The translations under genes were made by a program, and so were the position numbers. Below are positions 1 through 5,924 of a DNA stretch of 10,760 nt, one piece after another; positions within the stretch are counted from its first letter, which is position 1, and the number at the start of each line of letters is the position of its first letter. The stretch covers positions 1 through 10,760 of the forward strand of contig VGWZ01000052.1 in the NCBI GenBank assembly GCA_016873595.1, read 5' to 3'. This DNA comes from Nitrospira sp. (GTDB taxonomy: Bacteria > Nitrospirota > Thermodesulfovibrionia > Thermodesulfovibrionales > SM23-35). The notes beneath the pieces were generated by a model, which made no database searches, was not told the origin of the DNA, and was given only the letters and a program-made list of their open reading frames with translations.

Positions 1-23
1 TCTTTTATAGATTTCTTGCTCAT
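1..23 (-). CDS. 5' tip of an unidentified minus-strand gene (partial)
   Basis: Reading the minus strand, an ATG at 23..21 opens a frame MSKKSIK that runs off the window edge. A strong Shine-Dalgarno, AGGAGGG at 37..31, lies 7 bases upstream. A plausible -10 box (TATAAT, 78..73) would give a leader of about 40 bases. Start signal, spacing and divergent arrangement relative to gltX support a real gene. Seven residues are too few to assign a family. The operator-like repeats over its promoter hint at a regulated gene, possibly self-regulated, but that is inference. Confidence 0.6.
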
Positions 24-56
24 CGTGTAACCCTCCTGTTTCAGCCCTTTTAGCCT

Positions 57-126
57 GAATTGCTTGGGTTACATTATAAATGTCGCAACATATATCCATA
101 TGGTTACATTTTAGATGACGCAATTC
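57..126. repeat. Operator-like pair of 22-bp direct repeats
   Basis: Two 22-bp direct repeats lie at 67-88 and 102-123. Both begin GGTTACATT and end CGCAA, and they match at 19 of 22 positions with a 35-bp period. They are framed by a perfect 7-bp inverted repeat, GAATTGC (57-63) and GCAATTC (120-126), and a CCATATGG palindrome (96-103) lies between them. The first copy covers the probable -10 box of the minus-strand gene. The layout looks like a binding site for a regulator of the divergent promoters; the regulator is unknown. Confidence 0.55.
73..78 (-). promoter_or_regulatory. Probable -10 box of the divergent minus-strand gene
   Basis: The minus strand reads TATAAT, a perfect sigma70-type -10 hexamer, about 50 bases upstream of the ATG at 23. 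No good -35 hexamer lies 16-18 bp further upstream, so the promoter may depend on an activator. The box lies inside the first 22-bp direct repeat, so a protein bound there would block or steer this promoter. Confidence 0.4.
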
Positions 127-132
127 GAAGTA

Positions 133-161
133 TTGCACCTGTAAGTGAAATCTGTTATAGT
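133..161 (+). promoter_or_regulatory. Probable gltX promoter
   Basis: TTGCAC at 133-138 and TATAGT at 156-161 are separated by exactly 17 bp, each differing from consensus at one or two positions. Transcription would start near 168, giving a leader of about 33 bases before gltX. The second operator-like repeat ends at 123, just upstream of the -35 box, so a factor bound there could affect this promoter too. Confidence 0.55.
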
Positions 162-200
162 TGCGAATTGTATGAAAACATGGAGGTTGTTTTTTAGCAA

Positions 201-1649
201 ATGACTCGTGGAGATGAGCAAGTTAGAGTAAGGTTTGCACCGAGTCCCACTGGACAACTGCATATAGGCGGAGCGAGAACTGCTCTTTATAATTGGCTTT
301 ATGCACGACATCACAAAGGAACGTTTATTCTAAGAATTGAAGACACTGACAGGACACGCTCAACAGAGGAATATATCAATGCCATTATTGAAGGCATGAA
401 GTGGCTTGGTCTCGATTGGGATGAAGGCCCTTACAGGCAGACTGATAGATTTGATGTGTATAAGAGCTATGCTGATAAACTTTTTGCTGAAGGCAAGGCA
501 TACTACTGCTATTGTTCACCTGAAAAACTTGAACAGAGAAGGCAGGAGGCACTGGCACAAGGGAAACCACTAAAATATGATGGACGGTGTAGAAATAGAG
601 AAAGTGTTCAAGAGTTCAAGGATTCAAGGATTCAAGGGAAGAATGCTGCAATTCGTTTTAAAATGCCGCAGGAAGGTGAAACGGTTGTTCACGATTTAAT
701 TCGAGGGAGGATTGTTTTTGAAAATGTGCAGCTCGATGATCTTATCATTATAAGATCTGATGGAACCCCAACCTATAATTTCACTGTGGTTGTTGATGAT
801 GTGGATATGAATATTACTCATGTGATAAGAGGTGATGATCACCTTAACAATACGCCGAAACAGATTCATATCTATGCAGCACTTGGTTATGAAATACCGT
901 TATTCGCACATTTGCCGATGATTTTGGGTGCTGATAAAACAAGGCTGAGTAAGCGACACGGTGCAACATCCGTGACAGCATACAAGGAAATGGGCTTTCT
1001 TCCTGATGCTCTCGTGAATTATCTTGTTCGCCTCGGGTGGTCGCATGGAGATCAGGAGGTCTTCACACGGGATGAATTGATCCAGTATTTTTCTTTTGAA
1101 AATATTGGGAAATCTGCTGCTGTTTTTAACCCTGAGAAACTTTTATGGCTCAACAGTCACTATATAATAAAATCAGCATCAGAAAAACTTGCAGAGCTTG
1201 TCATACCATTTCTCATAAAACAGGGCATTATTGAAGAAGGTCAGAGCCTTAACAAAGAATGGCTTTCAAAGGCGATCACTTCATTGAAAGAACGTTCAAA
1301 GACATTAATAGAGCTTGCACATTTGCTGCGGTATTATATTGCAGAAGATGTAGAATATAATGAAAAAGCAAAGTCAAAGTTCCTCAATGAGAAGAGTCGT
1401 GACTTATTGATTGAACTGAAAGATAAGCTGACGGATATTCGTGAATTTTCAGTAGAAGAAATTGAGAAAGTATTCAGGACGATTATTGAAAAACACAACG
1501 TGAAACTCGGCAATCTTGCTCAGCCAGTTCGCGTTGCACTCACAGGCGGCACAGAAAGTCCCGGCATATTTGAAGTACTTGAGATTGTGGGGAAGGAAAA
1601 GACGTTAAAAAGATTAGAAAAAGCAATAGAGACAATAGGAAATTCCTGA
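201..1649 (+). CDS. gltX: Glutamyl-tRNA synthetase (GluRS)
   Basis: This cytoplasmic class I aminoacyl-tRNA synthetase charges tRNA-Glu with glutamate using ATP. The N-terminal Rossmann catalytic domain has the signature SPTGQLHIGG, with the HIGH-type element HIGG at residues 21-24. The KMSKS-type loop is LSKRHG at 249-254. The C-terminal third is the helical anticodon-binding domain. At 482 residues it is normal length for a bacterial GluRS. The ATG at 201 is the first possible start, because a stop lies in frame at 195-197; GGAGG at 182-186 is 14 bases away, rather far. glnS follows after 31 bp, so the two probably share a transcript. Whether this enzyme also misacylates tRNA-Gln (non-discriminating) cannot be read from the sequence by eye, though a neighbouring GlnRS removes the need. 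A run of four 8-bp tandem units lies inside the gene (606-637). Confidence 0.98.
   Translation: MTRGDEQVRVRFAPSPTGQLHIGGARTALYNWLYARHHKGTFILRIEDTDRTRSTEEYINAIIEGMKWLGLDWDEGPYRQTDRFDVYKSYADKLFAEGKAYYCYCSPEKLEQRRQEALAQGKPLKYDGRCRNRESVQEFKDSRIQGKNAAIRFKMPQEGETVVHDLIRGRIVFENVQLDDLIIIRSDGTPTYNFTVVVDDVDMNITHVIRGDDHLNNTPKQIHIYAALGYEIPLFAHLPMILGADKTRLSKRHGATSVTAYKEMGFLPDALVNYLVRLGWSHGDQEVFTRDELIQYFSFENIGKSAAVFNPEKLLWLNSHYIIKSASEKLAELVIPFLIKQGIIEEGQSLNKEWLSKAITSLKERSKTLIELAHLLRYYIAEDVEYNEKAKSKFLNEKSRDLLIELKDKLTDIREFSVEEIEKVFRTIIEKHNVKLGNLAQPVRVALTGGTESPGIFEVLEIVGKEKTLKRLEKAIETIGNS
606..637 (+). repeat. Four tandem 8-bp units inside gltX
   Basis: The units are GTTCAAGA, GTTCAAGG, ATTCAAGG and ATTCAAGG, head to tail. 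They encode a hydrophilic stretch around VQEFKDSRIQGK (residues about 136-147), between the HIGH and KMSKS elements. Because 8 is not a multiple of 3, gain or loss of one unit would shift the frame of an essential gene, so the tract is probably fixed rather than phase-variable. Confidence 0.75.
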
Positions 1650-1680
1650 ATTGAGAGCATATTAAAAGGGGTTATAAAAT

Positions 1681-3375
1681 ATGGCCAAGACTGATTCTAC
1701 GTCCTCTGACTTCATCCGTGATATCATTGCAGCGGACCTGGAAGCAAACAAAAATGACGGTTGGGTCCATACCCGTTTTCCACCTGAGCCAAACGGTTAT
1801 CTCCATATCGGGCATGCCAAATCCATATGCCTCAATTTCGGCATCGCTGCAGAATTCGGTGGACTTTGTAATGTGCGGTTCGATGATACCAATCCGAGCA
1901 AAGAGGAAGTTGAATATGTTGAATCAATTAAAGATGATGTTCGGTGGCTTGGTTTTGATTGGGGTGATCGGCTGTACTACGCATCTGACTATTTTGAGGA
2001 GTTATATCAGTGTGCTGTTCAGTTAATAAAAAAAGGCAAGGCCTATGTCTGTGACCTGAGTCCACAGGAAGTTAAAGAGTACCGCGGTACCCTAACTGAG
2101 CCCGGCAGGGAAAGTCCCTATCGCAATCGTTCGGTTGAAGAGAACCTTGACCTGTTCGAGCGCATGAGGGCAGGCGAGTTCGAGGACGGCTGCCGCACAC
2201 TTCGTGTAAAAATTGATATGGCATCTGGAAACTTAAATATGCGAGATCCTGTTATCTACCGAATTCTTCGGGCAGAACATCACAGGACAGGCAATAAGTG
2301 GTGCATTTATCCAATGTACGACTTTGCCCATCCTATTTCAGATTCCATCGAAAAAATTACACATTCGATTTGTACACTGGAATTTGAAGATCACCGTCCC
2401 CTGTATGACTGGTTTCTTGATGAATTGGGTATCTATCATCCACGGCAGATCGAATTTGCCCGCCTGAATCTCAGCAATACTGTGTTAAGTAAAAGAAAGC
2501 TGTTGCAATTGGTACAAGAGGGGAATGTCACCGGATGGGATGACCCACGGATGCCTACGCTCTCAGGTTTGCGGAGACGTGGCTACACACCAGAGTCAAT
2601 CCGTGACTTTTGTGATCGTATAGGAGTAGCTAAAAGAGAGAGTATAGTTGATATCGCACTGCTTGAGCACTGTCTCCGTGAAGATTTAAATAAATGCGCT
2701 CCACGTGTTATGGCTGTATTGCGTCCACTTCGTGTGGTTATAGACAACTATCCAGAGGACAAGGTGGAAGAAATGGAAGCGGTGAATAATCCTGAAGATT
2801 TAGATATGGGGTCACGAAGGGTTCCTTTTTCACGTGTGCTTTACATAGAGCAGGAGGATTTTCGTGAAGACCCACCTCCAAAGTTTTTTCGTCTTGCCCC
2901 TGGTCGCGAGGTACGTTTACGGTACGCATATTTTATTAAATGTGTAGGTGTGGTCAAGGATGAAAAGACAGGTGAGGTTGTCGAAATACATTGTACCTAT
3001 GATTCGTCAACCCGAGGAGGCGATGCGCCGGACGGACGGAAGGTCAAAGCAACACTTCACTGGGTATCTGCTCACCATGCACTCCCGGCAGAAGTACGCC
3101 TCTACGACCATCTTTTTATAAAGGCAGATCCAGATGATGTGGAATATGGAGCTGACTTTAAATCAAACTTAAACCTGAACTCACTGGTGACATTGACATC
3201 ATGTTATGTCGAGCCAGGTCTGGCAAGTGCAACAAAAGGGAGTATCTACCAGTTTGAGAGACTGGGCTATTTCTGCGTTGATTCGATTGATTCTTCTGAT
3301 AAAAAATTAGTTTTTAATCGAACAGTGACATTACGTGATGAATGGGCGAAGATAGAGAAACAGCAAAAGAAATAA
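1681..3375 (+). CDS. glnS: Glutaminyl-tRNA synthetase (GlnRS)
   Basis: Class I synthetase that attaches glutamine directly to tRNA-Gln in the cytoplasm. It resembles the E. coli enzyme (about 554 residues) throughout. Seen here: RFPPEPNGYLHIGHAKS with HIGH at residues 42-45; the KMSKS-type loop VLSKRKL from residue 268; WDDPRMPTLSGLRRRGYTPE; GNKWCIYPMYDF; and the C-terminal beta-barrel anticodon domain with VPFSRV, DGRKVKATLHWVSA and VFNRTVTLRDEWAK. Length is 564 residues. The ATG is preceded by AAAAGGGG about 9 bases upstream. It follows gltX by 31 bp and is probably co-transcribed. GlnRS is rare outside Proteobacteria and a few other groups; most bacteria use GluRS plus the GatCAB amidotransferase, and bacterial GlnRS is thought to derive from eukaryotes by transfer. 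The gene looks somewhat richer in G+C than gltX by eye, which would fit later acquisition, but this was not measured. Confidence 0.98.
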   Translation: MAKTDSTSSDFIRDIIAADLEANKNDGWVHTRFPPEPNGYLHIGHAKSICLNFGIAAEFGGLCNVRFDDTNPSKEEVEYVESIKDDVRWLGFDWGDRLYYASDYFEELYQCAVQLIKKGKAYVCDLSPQEVKEYRGTLTEPGRESPYRNRSVEENLDLFERMRAGEFEDGCRTLRVKIDMASGNLNMRDPVIYRILRAEHHRTGNKWCIYPMYDFAHPISDSIEKITHSICTLEFEDHRPLYDWFLDELGIYHPRQIEFARLNLSNTVLSKRKLLQLVQEGNVTGWDDPRMPTLSGLRRRGYTPESIRDFCDRIGVAKRESIVDIALLEHCLREDLNKCAPRVMAVLRPLRVVIDNYPEDKVEEMEAVNNPEDLDMGSRRVPFSRVLYIEQEDFREDPPPKFFRLAPGREVRLRYAYFIKCVGVVKDEKTGEVVEIHCTYDSSTRGGDAPDGRKVKATLHWVSAHHALPAEVRLYDHLFIKADPDDVEYGADFKSNLNLNSLVTLTSCYVEPGLASATKGSIYQFERLGYFCVDSIDSSDKKLVFNRTVTLRDEWAKIEKQQKK

Positions 3376-3378
3376 AAA

Positions 3379-3483
3379 TGCAGGATGCAAGATTCAGGAT
3401 ACAGGATGAAGTGCATATCATGAATCGTGTATAATTTTGACATCATGTATCATATATCGTGTATCATGTATTATATATCGTAG
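3379..3483 (+). repeat. Degenerate short tandem repeats before gpsA
   Basis: The spacer between glnS and gpsA consists largely of simple repeats. CAGGAT occurs three times at 3381-3407. Further on, two 21-bp tandem copies (3442-3462 and 3463-3483) both start ATCATGTAT and agree at 18 of 21 positions; a decayed relative, ATCATGAATCGTGTAT, lies just before at 3418-3433. The tract ends within the ribosome-binding region of gpsA. Confidence 0.7.
3437..3467 (+). promoter_or_regulatory. Possible gpsA promoter in the repeat tract
   Basis: A perfect -35 hexamer TTGACA (3437-3442) is followed by TATCAT at 3462-3467 with a long 19-bp spacer, or by the weaker TGTATC at 17 bp. Because the tract is AT-rich and repetitive, -10-like words are expected by chance, so this is tentative. 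Confidence 0.35.
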
Positions 3484-3496
3484 TGAAGGTGAAAAA

Positions 3497-4492
3497 ATGA
3501 GCTATATTGCGGTCATTGGTGCAGGGAGCTGGGGAACGACTCTTGCGTGTCTTCTCGCAGATAAAGGCTATGATGTATCACTCTGGGTATACGAAAAAAA
3601 CCTTGCAGAAGAAATAGAGAAAACAGGAGTAAATAGCGTCTATCTTCCTGGCATCAAGCTTCCTGAAAACATAAGAGCCTCGTATCAGATTGATGAGGTT
3701 GTAAAAAAGGCACGTTATATACTGAATGTTGTTCCTGCTCAGTTTACAAGGTCTGTATTCAAAGAAGCCCTGCCTCACGTATCTGATGAAGCAATAATCG
3801 TCAGTGCATCAAAGGGTATAGAAAGAGGAACACTTCTCACGATCTCAAAAGTATTAAAAGAATTGACCGGGCATGAGATTGCAGTGCTTTCGGGTCCAAG
3901 TTTTGCAAAAGAGGTGATTAAAAAAATACCTACTGCGGTGACCCTTGCAACAGAAGATAAGAACACAGGGTTCATCCTTCAGGAAGTATTTAATAACGGG
4001 AGCTTCAGGGTGTATAGACATGATGATATACTCGGCGTGGAGATCGGAGGAGCCTTAAAAAATGTTATATCAATTGCATCCGGGATCTCTGATAGCCTTA
4101 GTCTCGGTCATAATGCAATGGCTTCGCTCATCACAAGAGGGCTTGTCGAGATGTCAAGGCTCGGGGTTGCAATGGGTGCAAAAGAGAAGACATTTACAGG
4201 GCTTAGTGGACTGGGTGACCTGGTTCTTTCATGTACAAGTTCTCTATCGAGGAATTATACTGTCGGAATTAAACTGGGACAGGGGATGAAACTGAAAGAT
4301 ATTTTAAGTCAAACAAGAAGTGTTGCAGAAGGAGTCGAGACCGCTGAATCTGCCTATCAATTATCTCTTAAATACGACATTGAGATGCCTATTGTAGAAC
4401 AGGTTTACAAAGTTATCTATGAAAATAAAGACCCTGTTCTTGCGGTTAAAGATTTGCTGAGCCGTTCATTAAAATCCGAGTTTTATGGATAG
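3497..4492 (+). CDS. gpsA: NAD(P)-dependent glycerol-3-phosphate dehydrogenase
   Basis: Reduces dihydroxyacetone phosphate to sn-glycerol 3-phosphate in the cytoplasm, supplying the backbone for phospholipids. The N-terminal Rossmann fold starts at once with IAVIGAGSWGTTLA (GxGxxG at residues 8-13). Next come VSASKGIE and VLSGPSFAKEV. The C-terminal helical domain has GGALKNVISIASGI with the expected catalytic lysine at K188, and GLSGLGDLVLSCTSS followed by SRNYTVG. Length is 331 residues, normal for the family. The start at 3497 was chosen because it places the GAGSWG motif at the expected distance from the N-terminus and has GAAGGTG just upstream; the frame remains open back to 3437, but those 20 extra codons are translated repeat sequence. 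A repeat element separates it from larB, so co-transcription onward is uncertain. Confidence 0.97.
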   Translation: MSYIAVIGAGSWGTTLACLLADKGYDVSLWVYEKNLAEEIEKTGVNSVYLPGIKLPENIRASYQIDEVVKKARYILNVVPAQFTRSVFKEALPHVSDEAIIVSASKGIERGTLLTISKVLKELTGHEIAVLSGPSFAKEVIKKIPTAVTLATEDKNTGFILQEVFNNGSFRVYRHDDILGVEIGGALKNVISIASGISDSLSLGHNAMASLITRGLVEMSRLGVAMGAKEKTFTGLSGLGDLVLSCTSSLSRNYTVGIKLGQGMKLKDILSQTRSVAEGVETAESAYQLSLKYDIEMPIVEQVYKVIYENKDPVLAVKDLLSRSLKSEFYG

Positions 4493-4514
4493 CACAGGAA
4501 TAACTTTACTAGTC

Positions 4515-4607
4515 CTGTCATTCCGATCCCGAAAGCATTCGGGAGAGGAATCTCGTTTTGAGATTGCTTTGTCTCCCGATTTTCATCGGGATTCCTCGCA
4601 ATGACAG
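4515..4607. repeat. Hairpin-rich repeat element (TGTCATT ends) between gpsA and larB
   Basis: The ends are inverted: CTGTCATT at 4515-4522 and AATGACAG at 4600-4607. Inside are three hairpins: CCCGAA-AGCA-TTCGGG (4528-4543), AATCTC-GTTTT-GAGATT (4549-4565) and CCCGAT-TTTC-ATCGGG (4575-4590). GAGGAATC and GATTCCTC can also pair across the middle. It codes for nothing. It belongs to the same general family as the elements at 6716-6842 and 10621-10747: small, non-autonomous, REP- or MITE-like sequences. In RNA it would form a multi-branched structure that could end or stabilise the gpsA transcript. Confidence 0.8.
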
Positions 4608-4634
4608 TGTAAAAGTGATGAAGAGAGTACAGAG

Positions 4635-5372
4635 ATGGATAAATCAAAAATAGAAAAGATTCTCCAATCTTTAAAATCAGGAAAGCTTGACGTCAATACT
4701 GCACTTAATAAATTACGACATCTCCCTTATGAAGATCTCTCCTTTGCAAAGATTGACCACCACAGGCATATCAGACAGGGAATTCCTGAAGTGATATTTG
4801 CTGGAGGTAAAAAAGGAGAAGATGTGATTCGCATAGCTCGATCTATGTACAAGAAAAGCAAGAAGCTGTTAATTACTAAGGCATCACAAGAGATATATGA
4901 TCGCCTAAAAATCAAAAAAGCTGTCTTTTACCCGTTATCAGGCTCACTATCAGCAGGGGAAGAGAAAGAGAAAAAAGGTCATGTCCTTGTACTTTCTGCT
5001 GGAACATCTGACATACCGGTTGCAGAAGAAGCAGCAGTAACCGCATCATTTCTTGGAAGTATGGTTGAGAGTGTATATGATGTGGGTGTTGCAGGAATTC
5101 ACAGGCTTATGGATAACAAAGATTCCATTAATTCTGCAAAGGTAATCGTAGTTGTTGCAGGGATGGAAGGTGCCCTGCCTTCAGTCGTGGGCGGTCTTAC
5201 AGACAAACCGATTATTGCAGTTCCTACTTCGGTCGGTTATGGCACGAGCCTCGGCGGCCTCACAGCACTCTTTGCAATGCTTAATTCCTGTGTACCAGGA
5301 ATTGCAGTGATGAATATAGATAATGGTTTCGGGGCTGGGTGCTTAGCACATAAGATAAATAGGTTAAGTTGA
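4635..5372 (+). CDS. larB: LarB-type nickel-pincer cofactor synthase (PurE-related)
   Basis: LarB carboxylates the pyridinium ring of nicotinic acid adenine dinucleotide and hydrolyses its phosphoanhydride, the first step toward the nickel-pincer nucleotide cofactor of LarA-type racemases and epimerases. The N-terminal part has the family signature LPYEDLSFAKIDHHRHIRQG and PEVIFAGGKK. The C-terminal half is the PurE (AIR carboxylase)-like domain, with AGTSDIPVAEEAA (from residue 122), GMEGALPSVVGGL, PTSVGYGTS (from 197) and NIDNGFGAG (227-235). Length is 245 residues, usual for LarB. The ATG is preceded only by purine-rich GAAGAGAG, a modest Shine-Dalgarno. larC, larE and larA are not in the window. 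The stop codon overlaps the -35 box of the thiamine promoter, so this gene is the last before a new transcription unit. Identification as LarB is firm at family level; the identity of the final cofactor-using enzyme is unknown. Confidence 0.92.
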   Translation: MDKSKIEKILQSLKSGKLDVNTALNKLRHLPYEDLSFAKIDHHRHIRQGIPEVIFAGGKKGEDVIRIARSMYKKSKKLLITKASQEIYDRLKIKKAVFYPLSGSLSAGEEKEKKGHVLVLSAGTSDIPVAEEAAVTASFLGSMVESVYDVGVAGIHRLMDNKDSINSAKVIVVVAGMEGALPSVVGGLTDKPIIAVPTSVGYGTSLGGLTALFAMLNSCVPGIAVMNIDNGFGAGCLAHKINRLS

Positions 5373-5398
5373 CATTCCTTTAGCCCCTAATCTATACT
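5369..5398 (+). promoter_or_regulatory. Promoter of the thiamine operon
   Basis: A perfect -35 hexamer TTGACA (5369-5374) and the -10 hexamer TATACT (5393-5398) are separated by 18 bp. Transcription would start near 5405, exactly where the first stem of the TPP riboswitch begins. The -35 box overlaps the TGA stop of larB (5370-5372), so the thiamine operon has its own promoter immediately at the end of larB. Confidence 0.75.
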
Positions 5399-5404
5399 TA
5401 AATT

Positions 5405-5484
5405 AACCCTGGGGGAGGCTTAAAGCCTGAGATGACTAAACGTCGACCCCTCGAACCTGATACGGGTAATACCGGCGTAGGGAA
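5405..5484 (+). ncRNA. TPP riboswitch (THI element) aptamer
   Basis: All the conserved blocks of the thiamine pyrophosphate aptamer are present in order: a G-rich strand and GGCTTAAAGCC (P2 region), CTGAGA at 5427-5432, a short P3 (GAC/GTC around 5434-5444), GAACCTGAT at 5453-5461, GGGTAATACCGGCG, and the closing AGGGAA at 5479-5484. Stem P1 pairs CCCT (5407-5410) with AGGG (5479-5482). The P3 arm is short, as is common in bacteria. It lies between a promoter and an intrinsic terminator ahead of thiS, so it should lower transcription of the whole thi cluster when TPP is plentiful. GAAGG at 5482-5486 can pair with CCTTC at 5502-5506, which suggests an antiterminator that competes with the terminator; that pairing is inferred. 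Confidence 0.96.
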
Positions 5485-5494
5485 GGGAAGATAG

Positions 5495-5523
5495 ACCGTA
5501 TCCTTCAGGGATGCGGTTTTTTT
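5495..5523 (+). terminator. Intrinsic terminator of the TPP riboswitch
   Basis: A 9-bp stem ACCGTATCC (5495-5503) and GGATGCGGT (5509-5517), with one G-U pair and a 5-base loop, runs straight into seven T residues (5517-5523) and then GTTTTT. This is a textbook rho-independent terminator placed just after the aptamer. The thiS ATG begins at 5530, only 6 bases after the T-run, so the terminator occupies the space where a ribosome-binding site would be expected. Confidence 0.88.
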
Positions 5524-5529
5524 GTTTTT

Positions 5530-5742
5530 ATGAGACTGATAGTTAATGGAGAAAAGTTAGAAGTATTAAATGTGGAGACTCTTCAGGATTTACTGAAAGA
5601 ACTCCAGATAGAACCACAGCGGGTTGCAGTAGAGATAAACGTATCAATAGTAAAAAAGTCTGACTATTCAACCTTTAAACTCAACGAGGGAGATAGAGTT
5701 GAGATAGTGAATTTTATTGGAGGTGGATATAGGTGGATATAA
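5530..5742 (+). CDS. thiS: Sulfur carrier protein ThiS with a C-terminal extension
   Basis: ThiS is a small ubiquitin-like protein whose C-terminal Gly-Gly is adenylated by ThiF and turned into a thiocarboxylate, which donates sulfur to ThiG for thiazole synthesis. Seen here: MRLIVNGEKLEV, an acidic central part, EGDRVEIVNFIGGG, and 70 residues in total against the usual 65-67. Normal ThiS proteins stop at the glycines. This one continues YRWI (residues 67-70) after GGG (64-66). Removing two bases at 5729-5730 would bring TAG directly after the last glycine, so a small insertion may have destroyed the native stop; a 10-bp tandem duplication (5721-5740) and a repeat element starting at 5741 lie at the same spot. 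If the sequence is right, the tail must be removed before activation. The ATG lies on the terminator T-tract, with no Shine-Dalgarno in reach. Confidence 0.9.
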   Translation: MRLIVNGEKLEVLNVETLQDLLKELQIEPQRVAVEINVSIVKKSDYSTFKLNEGDRVEIVNFIGGGYRWI

Positions 5743-5862
5743 ATGAGAAGGAGATCGCCATATCGCTCATTCTCGTCCCCCGACATATGTCGGGGAACTC
5801 CGAGGTGAATTCTGTCTTCGACAGAATTCAAAACCGCTTTTATGACAATCTCCTTCTCATTT
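5741..5862. repeat. 122-bp inverted-repeat element between thiS and thiG
   Basis: Near-identical 22-bp terminal inverted repeats (5741-5762 and 5841-5862, 19 of 22 matching, starting AAATGAGAAGGAGAT) enclose two perfect hairpins: CCCCGACATATGTCGGGG (5778-5795) and GAATTCTGTC-TTC-GACAGAATTC (5807-5829). It has no coding capacity. It resembles a MITE that begins on the last bases of thiS and overlaps its stop codon. No clear target duplication is visible. The transcript would fold into a cruciform-like structure between thiS and thiG. Confidence 0.85.
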
Positions 5863-5924
5863 GTTTAATGGTTACAATTATTTTTGTGAAGCATACAAAA
5901 AAATTCAGATAAAGAGGAGATTTT

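Noticed and set aside
3379..3483. CRISPR array
   Set aside because: The 21-bp copies are directly adjacent without spacers and are imperfect; no CRISPR-like repeat occurs anywhere in the window.
3437..3496. Longer gpsA frame starting at 3437
   Set aside because: The 20 extra codons are translated from the 21-bp tandem repeats and their flank, while the ATG at 3497 has a fitting ribosome site and starts the family N-terminus.
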